64,000 bases of DNA. It comes from Bacteroides fluxus YIT 12057 (GTDB lineage: Bacteria; Bacteroidota; Bacteroidia; Bacteroidales; Bacteroidaceae). The stretch covers positions 35,760-99,759 of the forward strand of contig NZ_GL882691.1 of assembly GCF_000195635.1 (NCBI RefSeq), read 5' to 3'. Both the position numbers and the translations under genes were made by a program. The notes beneath the pieces were generated by a model. That model was not told the origin of the DNA, did not search any database, and saw only the letters and a list, made by a program, of their open reading frames with translations. Below, piece after piece: positions 35,734-45,536 of this stretch; position 1 is the stretch's first letter, and each line of letters starts with the position of its first letter.

Positions 35734-36382
35734 TATACATTCAAATATTGATTATTTAAGGAAATGTATGTTTTTCATCCAAAAGGAAAGACCAGATAAG
35801 ATAATCTGTCTAGGTGATATTGTAGGCTATTTTGATCAACCCAAACAGGTGTTTGATTTTTTAATGAATAAACATGTTCACTGCTTATGTGGCAATCATG
35901 AAGCAATGCTGTTGGACAGATTGCTAATAGATGAAAAAAAGGAAGAGATATATCAGATAAAAAAACAACGTAACTTGTTTACATCAGATGAGATATCGAT
36001 AATTTCTACATGGCTACCATTTTACACACTTTTTACTGATAATATTAAGATTCTATGTGTTCATGGAACTCCATGGAATCCTCTTTTAGGATACGGTTAT
36101 AAGGATAGCCAATCAATTCTAAATTATGTTTCTCATGATTTCGATTATGTTTTTATGGGACATACCCATCATCCATATATAATGCAACAATCTTGTGGAA
36201 CACTTGTAAATGTGGGGTCATGTGGGTTACCAAGGGATATCGGCAATATGCCTAGCTATTCTTTGTTGAACACCCAAACAAAAGAATGCTATATTAAACG
36301 TGTTTGTATAGATATAGACGAATGTTGTTTTGATAAAACAAGGATACATTCGTCGGTTATTGAATGCTTAAAAAGAAAATAA
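35711..36382 (+). CDS. metallophosphoesterase (YfcE-like) in capsule operon
   Basis: A 223-residue calcineurin-fold phosphoesterase. The metal ligands are visible: SDIHSN (Asp8, His10), GDIVG (Asp36), GNHE (61-64), VHGTPWN and GHTHHP. Family members hydrolyse phosphodi- or monoesters. In the middle of a polysaccharide operon and overlapping its neighbours, it may act on a phosphorylated sugar intermediate. This is unusual company and the substrate is unknown. Confidence 0.82.
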   Translation: MKIVVISDIHSNIDYLRKCMFFIQKERPDKIICLGDIVGYFDQPKQVFDFLMNKHVHCLCGNHEAMLLDRLLIDEKKEEIYQIKKQRNLFTSDEISIISTWLPFYTLFTDNIKILCVHGTPWNPLLGYGYKDSQSILNYVSHDFDYVFMGHTHHPYIMQQSCGTLVNVGSCGLPRDIGNMPSYSLLNTQTKECYIKRVCIDIDECCFDKTRIHSSVIECLKRK

Positions 36383-36383
36383 A

Positions 36384-37451
36384 ATGAATGATGTTAGAAT
36401 ATTTGTAACAGGTGTTGGAGGTGGCGGAGGTGGAGAGCAGATTTTAAAAGCTCTACGCTTATCATTGTTGAATTATTACATTGTAGGAGGAGATATTACT
36501 CCCTATTCAAAAGGATTGTATATGGTTGATAAAGCATATATATTACCTCCTGCCTTATCTTCTGATTATCTGGATGTTTTGTTAAATATATGTACAAAAG
36601 AGAATATACAAGCTCTTTTTACAGGTAGTGAACCGGAGTTGAAAATAGTAAGCAAAAATCGATGTCTATTTGAAAATATTGGAGTTAAACTATTTATAAA
36701 TCCGGAATCTGTCATTGATATATGTTTGGATAAGTTTCAGACTATGAATTGGTTTAAGGATAATGGCTTTTCTTTTCCTAAAACCATAACGGTAAACTGT
36801 TTTGATGATTTGGAGTTGGTGGATTTCTTTCCGGTAGTGTTGAAACCATCTGTCGGTGGTGGTGGCTCTACTAATACTTTTATTGCTCAGGATAGAAAAG
36901 AATTAGATTTATTTGCATCTTATTTATTGCATATTTACTCTCAATTTATTATTCAAGAATATGTAGGTAATGCAAATGGAGAATATACTGTGGGGGTCTT
37001 AAGCGATATGGAGGGTAATTTGATAAATTCTATTGCTGTGAAAAAGAATATTCTTGGAGGTTTAAGCAATCGGTTGAAAGTCAAAAGTAAATTTAATGAT
37101 GAGCTTTTGGTAATTAGTAATGGTATATCTCAAGGGGAAATTGGCAAATTCCCTATTGTCACACAACAGTGTGAACTTGTGGCTCAAAAATTAGGGAGTA
37201 CTAGTGCAATTAATATACAATGTCGTTTGGTTGATGATAAATGTTATATTTTTGAAATTAATCCAAGATTTTCAGGGACAACCTCCTTGCGTGCAATGGT
37301 TGGCTATAATGAGCCGGATGTATTGATACGTAAATATATTTTAGGAGAACATATTACTCCTAATTTCCCATATAAAGAAGGGTATATTTCTCGTGGTTTA
37401 GATGAGTTGTTTATTACCCCCTCTATGGCAGATAAGGTTAACCGTATGTGA
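36384..37451 (+). CDS. ATP-grasp ligase in capsule operon
   Basis: A 355-residue ATP-grasp protein of the carbamoyl-phosphate-synthase-like group. Pre-ATP-grasp region with a six-glycine run (GVGGGGGGEQILKAL), lid motif FPVVLKPSVGGGGSTN and metal-binding FEINPRFSGTT are all present. ATP-grasp enzymes join a carboxyl group to an amine via acyl-phosphate. A uronic acid or a 3-amino sugar made by this locus could be the partner (inference). It starts 1 base after the phosphoesterase stop and overlaps the glycosyltransferase by 4. Confidence 0.82.
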   Translation: MNDVRIFVTGVGGGGGGEQILKALRLSLLNYYIVGGDITPYSKGLYMVDKAYILPPALSSDYLDVLLNICTKENIQALFTGSEPELKIVSKNRCLFENIGVKLFINPESVIDICLDKFQTMNWFKDNGFSFPKTITVNCFDDLELVDFFPVVLKPSVGGGGSTNTFIAQDRKELDLFASYLLHIYSQFIIQEYVGNANGEYTVGVLSDMEGNLINSIAVKKNILGGLSNRLKVKSKFNDELLVISNGISQGEIGKFPIVTQQCELVAQKLGSTSAINIQCRLVDDKCYIFEINPRFSGTTSLRAMVGYNEPDVLIRKYILGEHITPNFPYKEGYISRGLDELFITPSMADKVNRM

Positions 37452-38641
37452 ATAAAATGGGAAAGAAGATTATAATAGGAATAACTGAAATAGCCAACTT
37501 TATTAATGATTATGCAATTGCATTAAGAACTGCGGGCTATGAAGTTGGTACTATTGTTTGTGGCTCAAATAAATATTATATTGGCAATCAATATTCTTAT
37601 AAAATACAGGAGGACATACCTAAGTGGATTTCTCGTATCAAATATGTGAGAGGAGCCGTAAAAAAAATATGGTATTATATCCAATCGTCAGCATTCTTTT
37701 TTTCTTTTCTGTTTAGGTATCATGTTTTTGTTTATGTTTGGAAAACTTCTTATTTGCCTTTGCATTTGGATTTGTTTATATTAAGATTGTTGGGGAAAAA
37801 AGTTGTTGTTTTGCATTGTGGAAGTGATGTGAGATTTCGACCTATACAATATCAAGTTGGAAAACAATTGGGGCAGAATGATATTTTGCATAATATATCA
37901 CTGGAGAAGAGAAAAAAATACTTTGATGAAGGAGCCTGTTTTAGAGATACTTTTTTTTATCAAAAAGTTTCAGAATGGTCTGGAGCTATAGTGTTATCTC
38001 AACGTAATCAAGCAACTTTTGGTCGTAACTATCATTTTGCTCGTTTTCCCATATGTCGCTTAATAAATGCTCCACGCAGAACAAATGATGTTGTTAAAAT
38101 CGTTCATGCTCCAACTAATAGTATTTTTAAACGTTCGGATATTGTAAAAGGAGCTATTGATATTTTAAACAAACGTTGTCCCCAGTTATTTGAATTTGAG
38201 TTGATAGAAGGAAAATCTAATTCTTATGTTTTGGAAATTTTACAACGAACAGATATTGTAATAGATCAACCATCGGATTGGATTGGGCATCTTGGAGGAG
38301 AAGCATTGGCAGCTGGGTGCGTTGTATTAGGTGGAAATAATATAAGTTATGAAGATGGGGCACCTATGGATTCACCTGTTATACAATTTATAGCGGATGC
38401 AAAATCATTAGCAAATAAATTGCAATATATAATAGAGCATAAGGAGGTACGCCAATCTATAATGGAACAATCTTATTATTTTTGGGAGAAATACTACTCA
38501 TTTGATGCTTTTAATATATGGTTTGATTATTTATTAAAAAAACAAATTAGTTTGATTTCATCTAATGTAGATTATAAAAGACTGCTATTGCGTGCAGCAG
38601 AAAATAACATGCAAAAAAATGTGATAAATGTTTTTTATTAA
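37448..38641 (+). CDS. glycosyltransferase (GT4-like)
   Basis: A 397-residue protein with a GT-B shape: KKIIIGITEIANFINDYAIALRTAGYEV at the N-terminus, KVVVLHCGSDVR, KIVHAPTNSIFKRSD and DIVIDQPSDWIGHLGGEALAAGCVVLGG at the donor-binding side. Donor and acceptor unknown. GTG at 37448 overlaps the ATP-grasp stop; an ATG at 37457 is an alternative. The stop overlaps wzx by 1 base. Confidence 0.78.
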   Translation: MNKMGKKIIIGITEIANFINDYAIALRTAGYEVGTIVCGSNKYYIGNQYSYKIQEDIPKWISRIKYVRGAVKKIWYYIQSSAFFFSFLFRYHVFVYVWKTSYLPLHLDLFILRLLGKKVVVLHCGSDVRFRPIQYQVGKQLGQNDILHNISLEKRKKYFDEGACFRDTFFYQKVSEWSGAIVLSQRNQATFGRNYHFARFPICRLINAPRRTNDVVKIVHAPTNSIFKRSDIVKGAIDILNKRCPQLFEFELIEGKSNSYVLEILQRTDIVIDQPSDWIGHLGGEALAAGCVVLGGNNISYEDGAPMDSPVIQFIADAKSLANKLQYIIEHKEVRQSIMEQSYYFWEKYYSFDAFNIWFDYLLKKQISLISSNVDYKRLLLRAAENNMQKNVINVFY

Positions 38642-40092
38642 TGAGCTCTTTTTCTGGTATTAAATCATTATTATCTGATAGCCTCATATATGGTATATCC
38701 GATGCATTATCTAGGATGTTATCAATATTTTTAGTTCCGTTATATACAGCAGTTTTGTTACCTTCCGACTATGGTATTATGGGATTAATTACGAGTGGAT
38801 ACAGCCTATTATTATTAGTTGTCAATTTAAATTTAGATAATTCAGCTGCTCGTTGGTTTTATGATACGGATGATGTTTATGACAGAAAGTTTACAATAAG
38901 TACTTGGCTATGGTTTTATTTGGGTGCGGCATTAGGAATAAGTATTATACTTTTGTTCTTTTCTGATGATATAGCTTGTATTTTGTTAGATGATGTAAAT
39001 ATTGGATTTTTAGTTAAGATAGTAGCTGTAACTATTCCTCTTTCTACATGCAGTACTGTTTTAATGAAACTTTTTCGATTTGAAAGAAAGCCCAAAAGGG
39101 TGATGGCCTTTAGTTTATTCCAGAGCTTATTAATGATAGCTCTAAATTGTTATTTGGTTTTATATCTTAGAGAGGGGTTACAAGGCATATATTTATCTCA
39201 ATTAGTTACATTTTTGATAACTTTTTTTATCTCAATATATTTGTTAAGAAAGTGGTTGATTTCTCCTTTTAAAATGTCTTTGCAAAGACTAAAAGAAATG
39301 TTGAAATTTAGTTTGCCTCTTTTCCCTGCCAGTATAGCTTATTGGACTATAAATTTATCGGGTCTTTTTTTTCTAAATAAATATTGTGATAAATCAGAAG
39401 TTGGTTTATATCAAATTGGGACATCTTTTGCTTCTGCTGTAGCTTTGATAACTGGAGCTTTTCAATCAGCATGGGGACCATTTGCATATTCTATATATAA
39501 AAAAGAAGATTCAGGTAGGATATTTTCTCAAGTAGCTAATCTTTATATTGTAGGAATAGGATTTATTTGTATGCTTTTAGGGGTCTTTGCTTTTGATATT
39601 TTACAGATATTTACAAATAGTAACTATTATTCTGCATCTTGGGTTATTGCTATATTGGCGTATAACTATTTTTTTATAGGATTATCTTATATAGCGAGTT
39701 TGGGTGCAGGTATTGCAAAGAATAATAAAGCTTATGGTATGATTATGCTTATCTCTGCCTGTTTGTTGATATGTCTGAATGTTATATTAGTTCCAATATA
39801 TGGGAAAGTTGGGTCTGCTATTGCTACTTGTATTTCGCAAGCAGTTATTCCTGTTTATATGTTTTATAAGTCTCAAAAGCTTTATTTTATACCTTATAAG
39901 TTAACTAAATCAATAGTTGTTTTTATCATATTGGTTGTGCTAATGTGTATAGGTGGAAATATCTATTTATCAAATTGGTGGGTGCAAATAGGGTATAAAG
40001 TTATTATTGCTATTTGTGGAGTGTTTATCATCGGCAAAGCATATCCTATAATATTTATCAATATATTAAAAGTAGGCAATTTATTCAAATGA
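38641..40092 (+). CDS. wzx: oligosaccharide flippase (Wzx type)
   Basis: A 483-residue MATE/PST-superfamily membrane protein with about 12-14 hydrophobic helices. It starts with SFSGIKSLLSDSLIYGISDALSRMLSIFLVPLYT, characteristic of Wzx flippases. It moves undecaprenyl-linked repeat units across the inner membrane. Last 4 bases overlap the next glycosyltransferase. Confidence 0.88.
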   Translation: MSSFSGIKSLLSDSLIYGISDALSRMLSIFLVPLYTAVLLPSDYGIMGLITSGYSLLLLVVNLNLDNSAARWFYDTDDVYDRKFTISTWLWFYLGAALGISIILLFFSDDIACILLDDVNIGFLVKIVAVTIPLSTCSTVLMKLFRFERKPKRVMAFSLFQSLLMIALNCYLVLYLREGLQGIYLSQLVTFLITFFISIYLLRKWLISPFKMSLQRLKEMLKFSLPLFPASIAYWTINLSGLFFLNKYCDKSEVGLYQIGTSFASAVALITGAFQSAWGPFAYSIYKKEDSGRIFSQVANLYIVGIGFICMLLGVFAFDILQIFTNSNYYSASWVIAILAYNYFFIGLSYIASLGAGIAKNNKAYGMIMLISACLLICLNVILVPIYGKVGSAIATCISQAVIPVYMFYKSQKLYFIPYKLTKSIVVFIILVVLMCIGGNIYLSNWWVQIGYKVIIAICGVFIIGKAYPIIFINILKVGNLFK

Positions 40093-41387
40093 AGATATTA
40101 ATATGCAGCAGATATTTTGCACCACAAAATACGATTGGTGCTGTAAGACCTACGATGTTTGCAAAGTATCTGTCACAGTTCGGACATGAAGTTACTGTTA
40201 TTACGGAGAAAGTAGCTGATAATAATGCTTACATAAATTATTCTTTTGAAGTAATTGAAGTAGAAGGTTATAAATTGGCAACAAATATTAAGCAGAAACG
40301 TGTCAATAAAACTCAAAGTAATGTTTTTGAGAATAAAGAACAGTGTAAAATAAAGAAATTATATATTGATTTTCGTCGGTTTACTGTAGGAAATTTACTC
40401 GATTTTCTATGGTTTAAGAAGGTAAAACATTGTATTGGTGAGAGAATGCAAGGAAAGCATTATGATATAGTCTTTTCTTCATATGGTCCTTTATCTTCTT
40501 TTTATATTGGGCAATATATATATAAGAAAAACATTGCGGATTTTTGGGTTTCTGATATGAGAGATTTAATGATCAATTATTTGACCCCTATAATTTATTA
40601 TCCTCTTTTTAAATATTATCTATATTCGATGCAAAAACATGCGAGTAAAATAACAGTTGTTTCTCAAGGGCAGAAGAACATATTGAAATCATTCTTCAGA
40701 TATAAATATATAGATGATAATATAGTGGTTATATATAATGGTTTTACAAGAATATTTAGAAATCATAATTTCGGAGATAATACTTTGCGTTTGATATATA
40801 CAGGTACATTGTATGCTCATAAAAGTGATATGAGTATATTGTTTAAAGCAATATGGGATTTGTTTATAGAAGATAAAATTGATATAAACAAAATTCAAAT
40901 ACATTATGCTGGTGCGGATGAAGAAAGATTGAAAAGTTTGGCTGTAAAATATAATTTACAAAGAATCGTGTTTGGACATGGGCTTATATCGAGAAATGAT
41001 TCTTTTTTGTTACAAGAAACGGCTGATATTCTTTTAGTATGTTCGTGGAATCTGAAAAATGAGCAAGGTATATTAACAGGGAAATTTTTGGAATATTTGC
41101 CTATGCAAAGACCTATTATTGCAATGATTACAGGAGATTCTCCCAAGGCGGAATTAACTTCATTAATAGATGAGTTAAAAGTTGGAATATCATGTGAGTA
41201 TGTTAATTATGAATCTGATTTATTGCGATTAAAAAATTTTATTCTTTCTGCTTATGAGGAAAAGCAGAAAAACGGCAAGGTTAGTTATCATGGCGATGTT
41301 GATAACTTGAAACAGTTTGACTATTATTATTTAACAAAAAAACTAGAAAAGCTTTTTACTGAGGTTGCTTATGGAAGGAATAATTGA
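40089..41387 (+). CDS. glycosyltransferase family 4
   Basis: A 432-residue GT-B transferase: MKILICSRYFAPQNTIGAVRPTMFAKYLSQFGHEVTVIT at the start, VSQGQKNILKSF, RLIYTGTLYAHKSDM, VFGHGLISRNDSF and LLVCSWNLKNEQGILTGKFLEYL. The start at 40089 gives the conserved N-terminus and an ATGA overlap with wzx; the upstream extension is inside wzx in another frame. Confidence 0.85.
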   Translation: MKILICSRYFAPQNTIGAVRPTMFAKYLSQFGHEVTVITEKVADNNAYINYSFEVIEVEGYKLATNIKQKRVNKTQSNVFENKEQCKIKKLYIDFRRFTVGNLLDFLWFKKVKHCIGERMQGKHYDIVFSSYGPLSSFYIGQYIYKKNIADFWVSDMRDLMINYLTPIIYYPLFKYYLYSMQKHASKITVVSQGQKNILKSFFRYKYIDDNIVVIYNGFTRIFRNHNFGDNTLRLIYTGTLYAHKSDMSILFKAIWDLFIEDKIDINKIQIHYAGADEERLKSLAVKYNLQRIVFGHGLISRNDSFLLQETADILLVCSWNLKNEQGILTGKFLEYLPMQRPIIAMITGDSPKAELTSLIDELKVGISCEYVNYESDLLRLKNFILSAYEEKQKNGKVSYHGDVDNLKQFDYYYLTKKLEKLFTEVAYGRNN

Positions 41388-42315
41388 TTTGAGTATTATT
41401 ATACCCGTATATAATGTAGAGAGATATCTAGTAAAATGTTTAGATTCTATTTATGCTATTAGAAATATTAATTTTGAAGTTATTATAGTTAATGATGGTT
41501 CTACTGATAGTTCTAGTGCGATAATACAACACTATTGCTCTTTATTTCCTCAAAAAACGATTGTTATAAATAAAGAAAACGGTGGCTTGTCATCTGCAAG
41601 AAATGCTGGTTTAAAAGAAGCTCAAGGAAGTTACATTGCTTTTATTGATAGTGATGATTTTATTGATTCTGATAAAATAGTATCTGTATTGACTAATGCA
41701 AAGGAAATGCAATTGGATATAATTTTTGGAGATTATATTTATTGTGATGAAAAATCATGTATATTATTGACTTCTAAAAGATACTCTATGAATCACATGA
41801 AAGCATATCAAGTTTATAATGGACTGGAGTATTGGGAGAATGCTTTAAATAAAGATCAAATAAGTGTTGAAGCATGTTTCCAGTTATATAATTTGTCATT
41901 TTTGAGAAAATATAATTTGTTATTTAAAGAAGGAATATATCATGAAGATTTTTTATTTTCATATTATTGTATTTTTTATGCAAAAAAAGTCATGTATGTT
42001 CCTATTGCTTATTACTATTATAGGCAGAGACCAGGGTCTATAATGTCTTCTGCAGAGTTGCATTATATGAAACAACTACATAAACTTAAAATAATAAATG
42101 AACTATTGAACTTTAAAAAAAATCATCTGTTGGAATTGTATAGTTGGGATACTGTTCTTCTGGCAACATATTTTGATGTAGTACGTAGAGGAAAAATTAA
42201 AAATGACAGCTTGTGTTTTTCACTCAATGAATGTAAAAAAATAACAATTATCTCGCGCTTAAAAAAAATATTGCTTCCCTTTTTGGGCTTATTTGCTAAA
42301 AATGTTAATATTTAG
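41371..42315 (+). CDS. glycosyltransferase family 2
   Basis: A 314-residue GT-A transferase: LSIIIPVYNVERYLVKCLDSI, VNDGSTDSSS, NGGLSSARNAGL and the DxD-type FIDSDDFID. The C-terminal half is variable and lysine/tyrosine-rich. A TTG two codons upstream is possible, but the ATG at 41371 is preferred. Overlaps the previous gene by 17 bases. Confidence 0.87.
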   Translation: MEGIIDLSIIIPVYNVERYLVKCLDSIYAIRNINFEVIIVNDGSTDSSSAIIQHYCSLFPQKTIVINKENGGLSSARNAGLKEAQGSYIAFIDSDDFIDSDKIVSVLTNAKEMQLDIIFGDYIYCDEKSCILLTSKRYSMNHMKAYQVYNGLEYWENALNKDQISVEACFQLYNLSFLRKYNLLFKEGIYHEDFLFSYYCIFYAKKVMYVPIAYYYYRQRPGSIMSSAELHYMKQLHKLKIINELLNFKKNHLLELYSWDTVLLATYFDVVRRGKIKNDSLCFSLNECKKITIISRLKKILLPFLGLFAKNVNI

Positions 42316-42320
42316 ATTGA

Positions 42321-43304
42321 ATGAGTGAATACCAAGTAAAATATTCATGTATTATTCCATGTTATAATGCATGTAAAACGATTGGCCGTTGCATAAAATC
42401 TTTGTGCATACAAAATAATACAAATTTTGAAGTTATTTTTGTTGATGACTGCTCTTCAGACGATACTATTGGATGTATAAAAAAAAATCAAGTAATGTTA
42501 CCTGTTAGTTCTACACTATTATCAATAAAACAAAATGGAGGACCCGGCATTGCTCGTAATATAGGTATAAATAATGCAAATGGAGAATATTTGGTTTTTA
42601 TGGATAGTGATGATTGGTATGAATCAGATTTTTTTAATATCATAGACAAGGAATTAAAGGATAATGATGTAGATGTATTATTTTTTAATTTTTATCATGC
42701 TACTGTTAGTGGAAAGAAAAAAAAAGCAGGAGGATGCTCTTCAGGTATGTTGGAATCTAAAGAATGGTATATTGCAAATTCTCCAGATAGCTTATGCAGA
42801 TGTGTATTTAGAAGGAAACTTTTTGTGCAAATTTCGATACCTGCTATTTATAATGGTGAAGATCTTGCTGTTATTCCACTATTGTTTTCTCGTGCAGATA
42901 AAATAAAATATTTGAATCAATATTTATATAACTATTGTTATACTCCAAAATCATTATCTAATTCCAATGGGGATAAAATCGTATTGTCTTTAATAAAAGC
43001 TAATAATATAATAGAAGATACTATAGGAAAACAATACATGAATGAGTGTGAATTTCTTGGTATAAAGAATGTATTATACTCAGCTGTTTTTGTTTCGTTG
43101 CGTAGTAATTTTAGTAAAAAAGATATAGAAAATATAATTGCACAATTTCAGAATAAATTCCCTTTGTGGTATAAAAATCAATATATTTCAATTTTACCTT
43201 TTTACAAGAAATTTTTTTTATGGTGCGTAAAACATAATAAATTAACTGTTTTGAATATTTATTCCGTTTTTCATTCTTTTTTGTTGAAAATTAATCTTGC
43301 ATGA
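42321..43304 (+). CDS. glycosyltransferase family 2
   Basis: A 327-residue GT-A transferase: YSCIIPCYNACKTIGRCIKSL, VDDCSSDDTI, NGGPGIARNIGI and FMDSDDWYESD. Closely related in plan to the preceding gene. It overlaps wzy by 4 bases. Extremely AT-rich. Confidence 0.87.
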   Translation: MSEYQVKYSCIIPCYNACKTIGRCIKSLCIQNNTNFEVIFVDDCSSDDTIGCIKKNQVMLPVSSTLLSIKQNGGPGIARNIGINNANGEYLVFMDSDDWYESDFFNIIDKELKDNDVDVLFFNFYHATVSGKKKKAGGCSSGMLESKEWYIANSPDSLCRCVFRRKLFVQISIPAIYNGEDLAVIPLLFSRADKIKYLNQYLYNYCYTPKSLSNSNGDKIVLSLIKANNIIEDTIGKQYMNECEFLGIKNVLYSAVFVSLRSNFSKKDIENIIAQFQNKFPLWYKNQYISILPFYKKFFLWCVKHNKLTVLNIYSVFHSFLLKINLA

Positions 43305-44461
43305 ATTTGTTGAAAATAGAAAAACCAAAATTTTTAACTATTTGCTTCTGCATGACAATGCTGTTTGTTTATTCTGTAAATGAACGATATTTTAGTATTG
43401 GAAATTATTTCTACTTTCCTGTTATGGTACTTCTGGTTGGTAGTTATAACTTGTTATCAAGCTATGGCAGAAATAGTTGGAAAATATTTATTGGTGATTT
43501 TAAGATTCCACTAACTATATTATATGTTTTAACATCAGTTTTTGTATTTCAAAAGGAATATAAATCAGATGTCGTTTTTTCCTATATATTGCTATTAGGA
43601 ATGTTTTATGTAATGACGTTATCTAAGTTGAATGAAATTGATGTAAAATGGATTATGTATTCATTTATTCTTTCAGGGTTGGTTTTAGCAATTTTGTTGT
43701 TATCTCAAATGCGACTGGCTCGCTTAGATTTACTTCGTTTTACTGTTTTTTATTCGGAGTCTGATTTTTATGATGTGAATTTTTTAGGTGGATATATAGC
43801 TATACCAGCATTGTTGAGTTTTTATAAGGGCTGGGTAAAAAAAAATAGTTGTGGCGTAATTTTATATAAAATTGCCACAACTATAATGATAATTGCCGTT
43901 TTGTTGACAGGAAGTAGAGGAGCAATGCTGGGTTTTTTAGTAGGAGTCGGTATTCTATTAATGAATCGTAAGATGATTCTTCAAGGATTATTTTTGGCGG
44001 GTTTATTCGTGTTACTTACTCCTTTATTACCGGATTTTCTTTATGAAAGACTTTTTGAAAATTCTTATGATGATGGTAGTAATAGTCAAAGAATAGAAGA
44101 TTGGATGGCTGGGCTTAATGCCTTTGTTAAATCTCCTCTTTTAGGGAATGGCTTTGATTGGCCGGAAGATATTATATATAGAGAATTACGCTTAAAGTTA
44201 ACAGCTCATAATACATATATTACATTTTTGATGCATTTTGGGATTATTGGGATTGGATTTTTATTGTCTATTTTTTATCCAATGGTTGTAGTTATAGTGA
44301 GAAATAAGAATATGCGTGGACTTTTAGCAATGCTTGCCTCGTTATTATTTATAAGTATCATGATAGAAGCTACGTTAAGTATTATTTTTTATATTCCATT
44401 AATTGTTATATGGATATTGTATAATTATAAGAAAAATAATATATATAATACTGTAATATGA
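43301..44461 (+). CDS. wzy: polysaccharide polymerase (Wzy type)
   Basis: A 386-residue protein with about ten hydrophobic helices and an O-antigen ligase/polymerase-like region (LLTGSRGAMLGFLVGVGIL, then the periplasmic loop with NSQRIEDWMAGLNAFVKSPLLGNGF and LTAHNTYITFLMHFGIIG). It joins flipped repeat units. Sequence is poorly conserved as usual; topology and locus support the call. Confidence 0.85.
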   Translation: MNLLKIEKPKFLTICFCMTMLFVYSVNERYFSIGNYFYFPVMVLLVGSYNLLSSYGRNSWKIFIGDFKIPLTILYVLTSVFVFQKEYKSDVVFSYILLLGMFYVMTLSKLNEIDVKWIMYSFILSGLVLAILLLSQMRLARLDLLRFTVFYSESDFYDVNFLGGYIAIPALLSFYKGWVKKNSCGVILYKIATTIMIIAVLLTGSRGAMLGFLVGVGILLMNRKMILQGLFLAGLFVLLTPLLPDFLYERLFENSYDDGSNSQRIEDWMAGLNAFVKSPLLGNGFDWPEDIIYRELRLKLTAHNTYITFLMHFGIIGIGFLLSIFYPMVVVIVRNKNMRGLLAMLASLLFISIMIEATLSIIFYIPLIVIWILYNYKKNNIYNTVI

Positions 44462-45273
44462 AAAGTAATGAGGTAGCTGTTTTAATGTCTTTATATAAAG
44501 GGGATAGATTGAAATTTGTGATTCAATCTATTCAGTCTATTTTGGAACAAACATATGTAGATTTTGATTTGTATATTTATATTGATGGAGTTGTTGATAA
44601 GCCTGTCTATGATTATGTAAATAGTTTAGATGATAGTAGGATAAACATTCTTGTGTCTTCCTTTAACTCTGGATTGGCTTTTGCGATGAATTCATTGTTG
44701 CGTATAATTCGTGATAGAGGGTATAAGTATTTTTTCAGAATGGATGCAGATGATATTGCCTTACCAAATCGTTTTGAGAAGCAAATAGCGTTTATGGAAT
44801 CTAATGTAGATATAGATTGTGCTGGTTGTTGGGCTGTTGAAATACAGGAAGATGGAAGTGATTTTTTTTTAAAACGAATGCCTCAAAATCATGATCAATG
44901 TTTAGCGCTTTTTAGGAGGCGTGATTGTGTGATACACCCATCGGTTATATTTCGTTATACATATTTTGAAAAAGTTCCTTTTTATCCAGAAGATACATAT
45001 TTTGGAGAAGATACCATGATGTGGGCTATGGGATTCAAAGCAGGATGTCGTTTTGCAAATTTACCAGAATGTTTGTTGAAATTCAGATTAGATAGAAATT
45101 TTTTTCAACGAAGAAGAGGATGGAAACATGCAAAGTCTATATTAGTTCTTAGAATGCGTGTAAATAAGATGTTGGAGTTTGGCCTGAAAGAGAATCTTTA
45201 TGCCATTTTATATGCAATAGCAAAGATGATGCCTACCAGACTTCTTTCTATAATCTATAGAAAATTGCGTTAA
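44458..45273 (+). CDS. glycosyltransferase family 2 (short)
   Basis: A 271-residue GT-A transferase: VAVLMSLYKGDRLKFVIQSIQSIL, YIYIDGVVD, FNSGLAFAMNSLL and the FRMDADDIALPNRFEKQI block. Likely adds one sugar of the repeat unit. It is the last gene of the AT-rich coupled block (4-base overlap with wzy). Confidence 0.86.
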   Translation: MKSNEVAVLMSLYKGDRLKFVIQSIQSILEQTYVDFDLYIYIDGVVDKPVYDYVNSLDDSRINILVSSFNSGLAFAMNSLLRIIRDRGYKYFFRMDADDIALPNRFEKQIAFMESNVDIDCAGCWAVEIQEDGSDFFLKRMPQNHDQCLALFRRRDCVIHPSVIFRYTYFEKVPFYPEDTYFGEDTMMWAMGFKAGCRFANLPECLLKFRLDRNFFQRRRGWKHAKSILVLRMRVNKMLEFGLKENLYAILYAIAKMMPTRLLSIIYRKLR

Positions 45274-45322
45274 TTGTTTTAGTGTTAAAAACGATAACTA
45301 TGCTTGCTTCTTTAACTAATTG

Positions 45323-45454
45323 CTCAGAAGCAATCAAACAATGATAGAAGATACGTATGCTCTATTTGTGGATGCTCCTAAAACGGGGTTTGAAAATAGA
45401 CTTTATGGAAATGGAGATGCCGGAAACAAGGTATTGGAAACATTGCAGATGTAG
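45323..45454 (+). pseudogene. small remnant, possible UDP-GlcNAc 2-epimerase tail
   Basis: An ATG at 45341 opens 37 codons ending FENRLYGNGDAGNKVLETLQ. The GNGDAGNKVLETL stretch resembles the C-terminal YGDGxAxxxIxxxL end of WecB/WbpI-type 2-epimerases, and the frame stays open some codons upstream of the ATG. Too short to be a whole gene. A low-confidence family guess. Confidence 0.3.
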
Positions 45455-45504
45455 TCATAAAATAAAAAAAGTCTTGGCATACACTATTACTCGGAAAAAA
45501 ATAG

Positions 45505-45512
45505 TAACTTTG
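45505..45512 (+). promoter_or_regulatory. -7 element of the small ORF/GNAT pair
   Basis: TAACTTTG fits TAnnTTTG, 25 bases before the small ORF. It suggests independent transcription from the capsule operon. Confidence 0.6.
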
Positions 45513-45536
45513 TATTGAACTTAATAATTTATAGTT

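Noticed and set aside
40014..40088. Extended start of the glycosyltransferase at 40089
   Set aside because: It lies inside wzx in another frame; the ATG at 40089 gives the conserved MKILICSRYFAP opening and a normal 4-base overlap.
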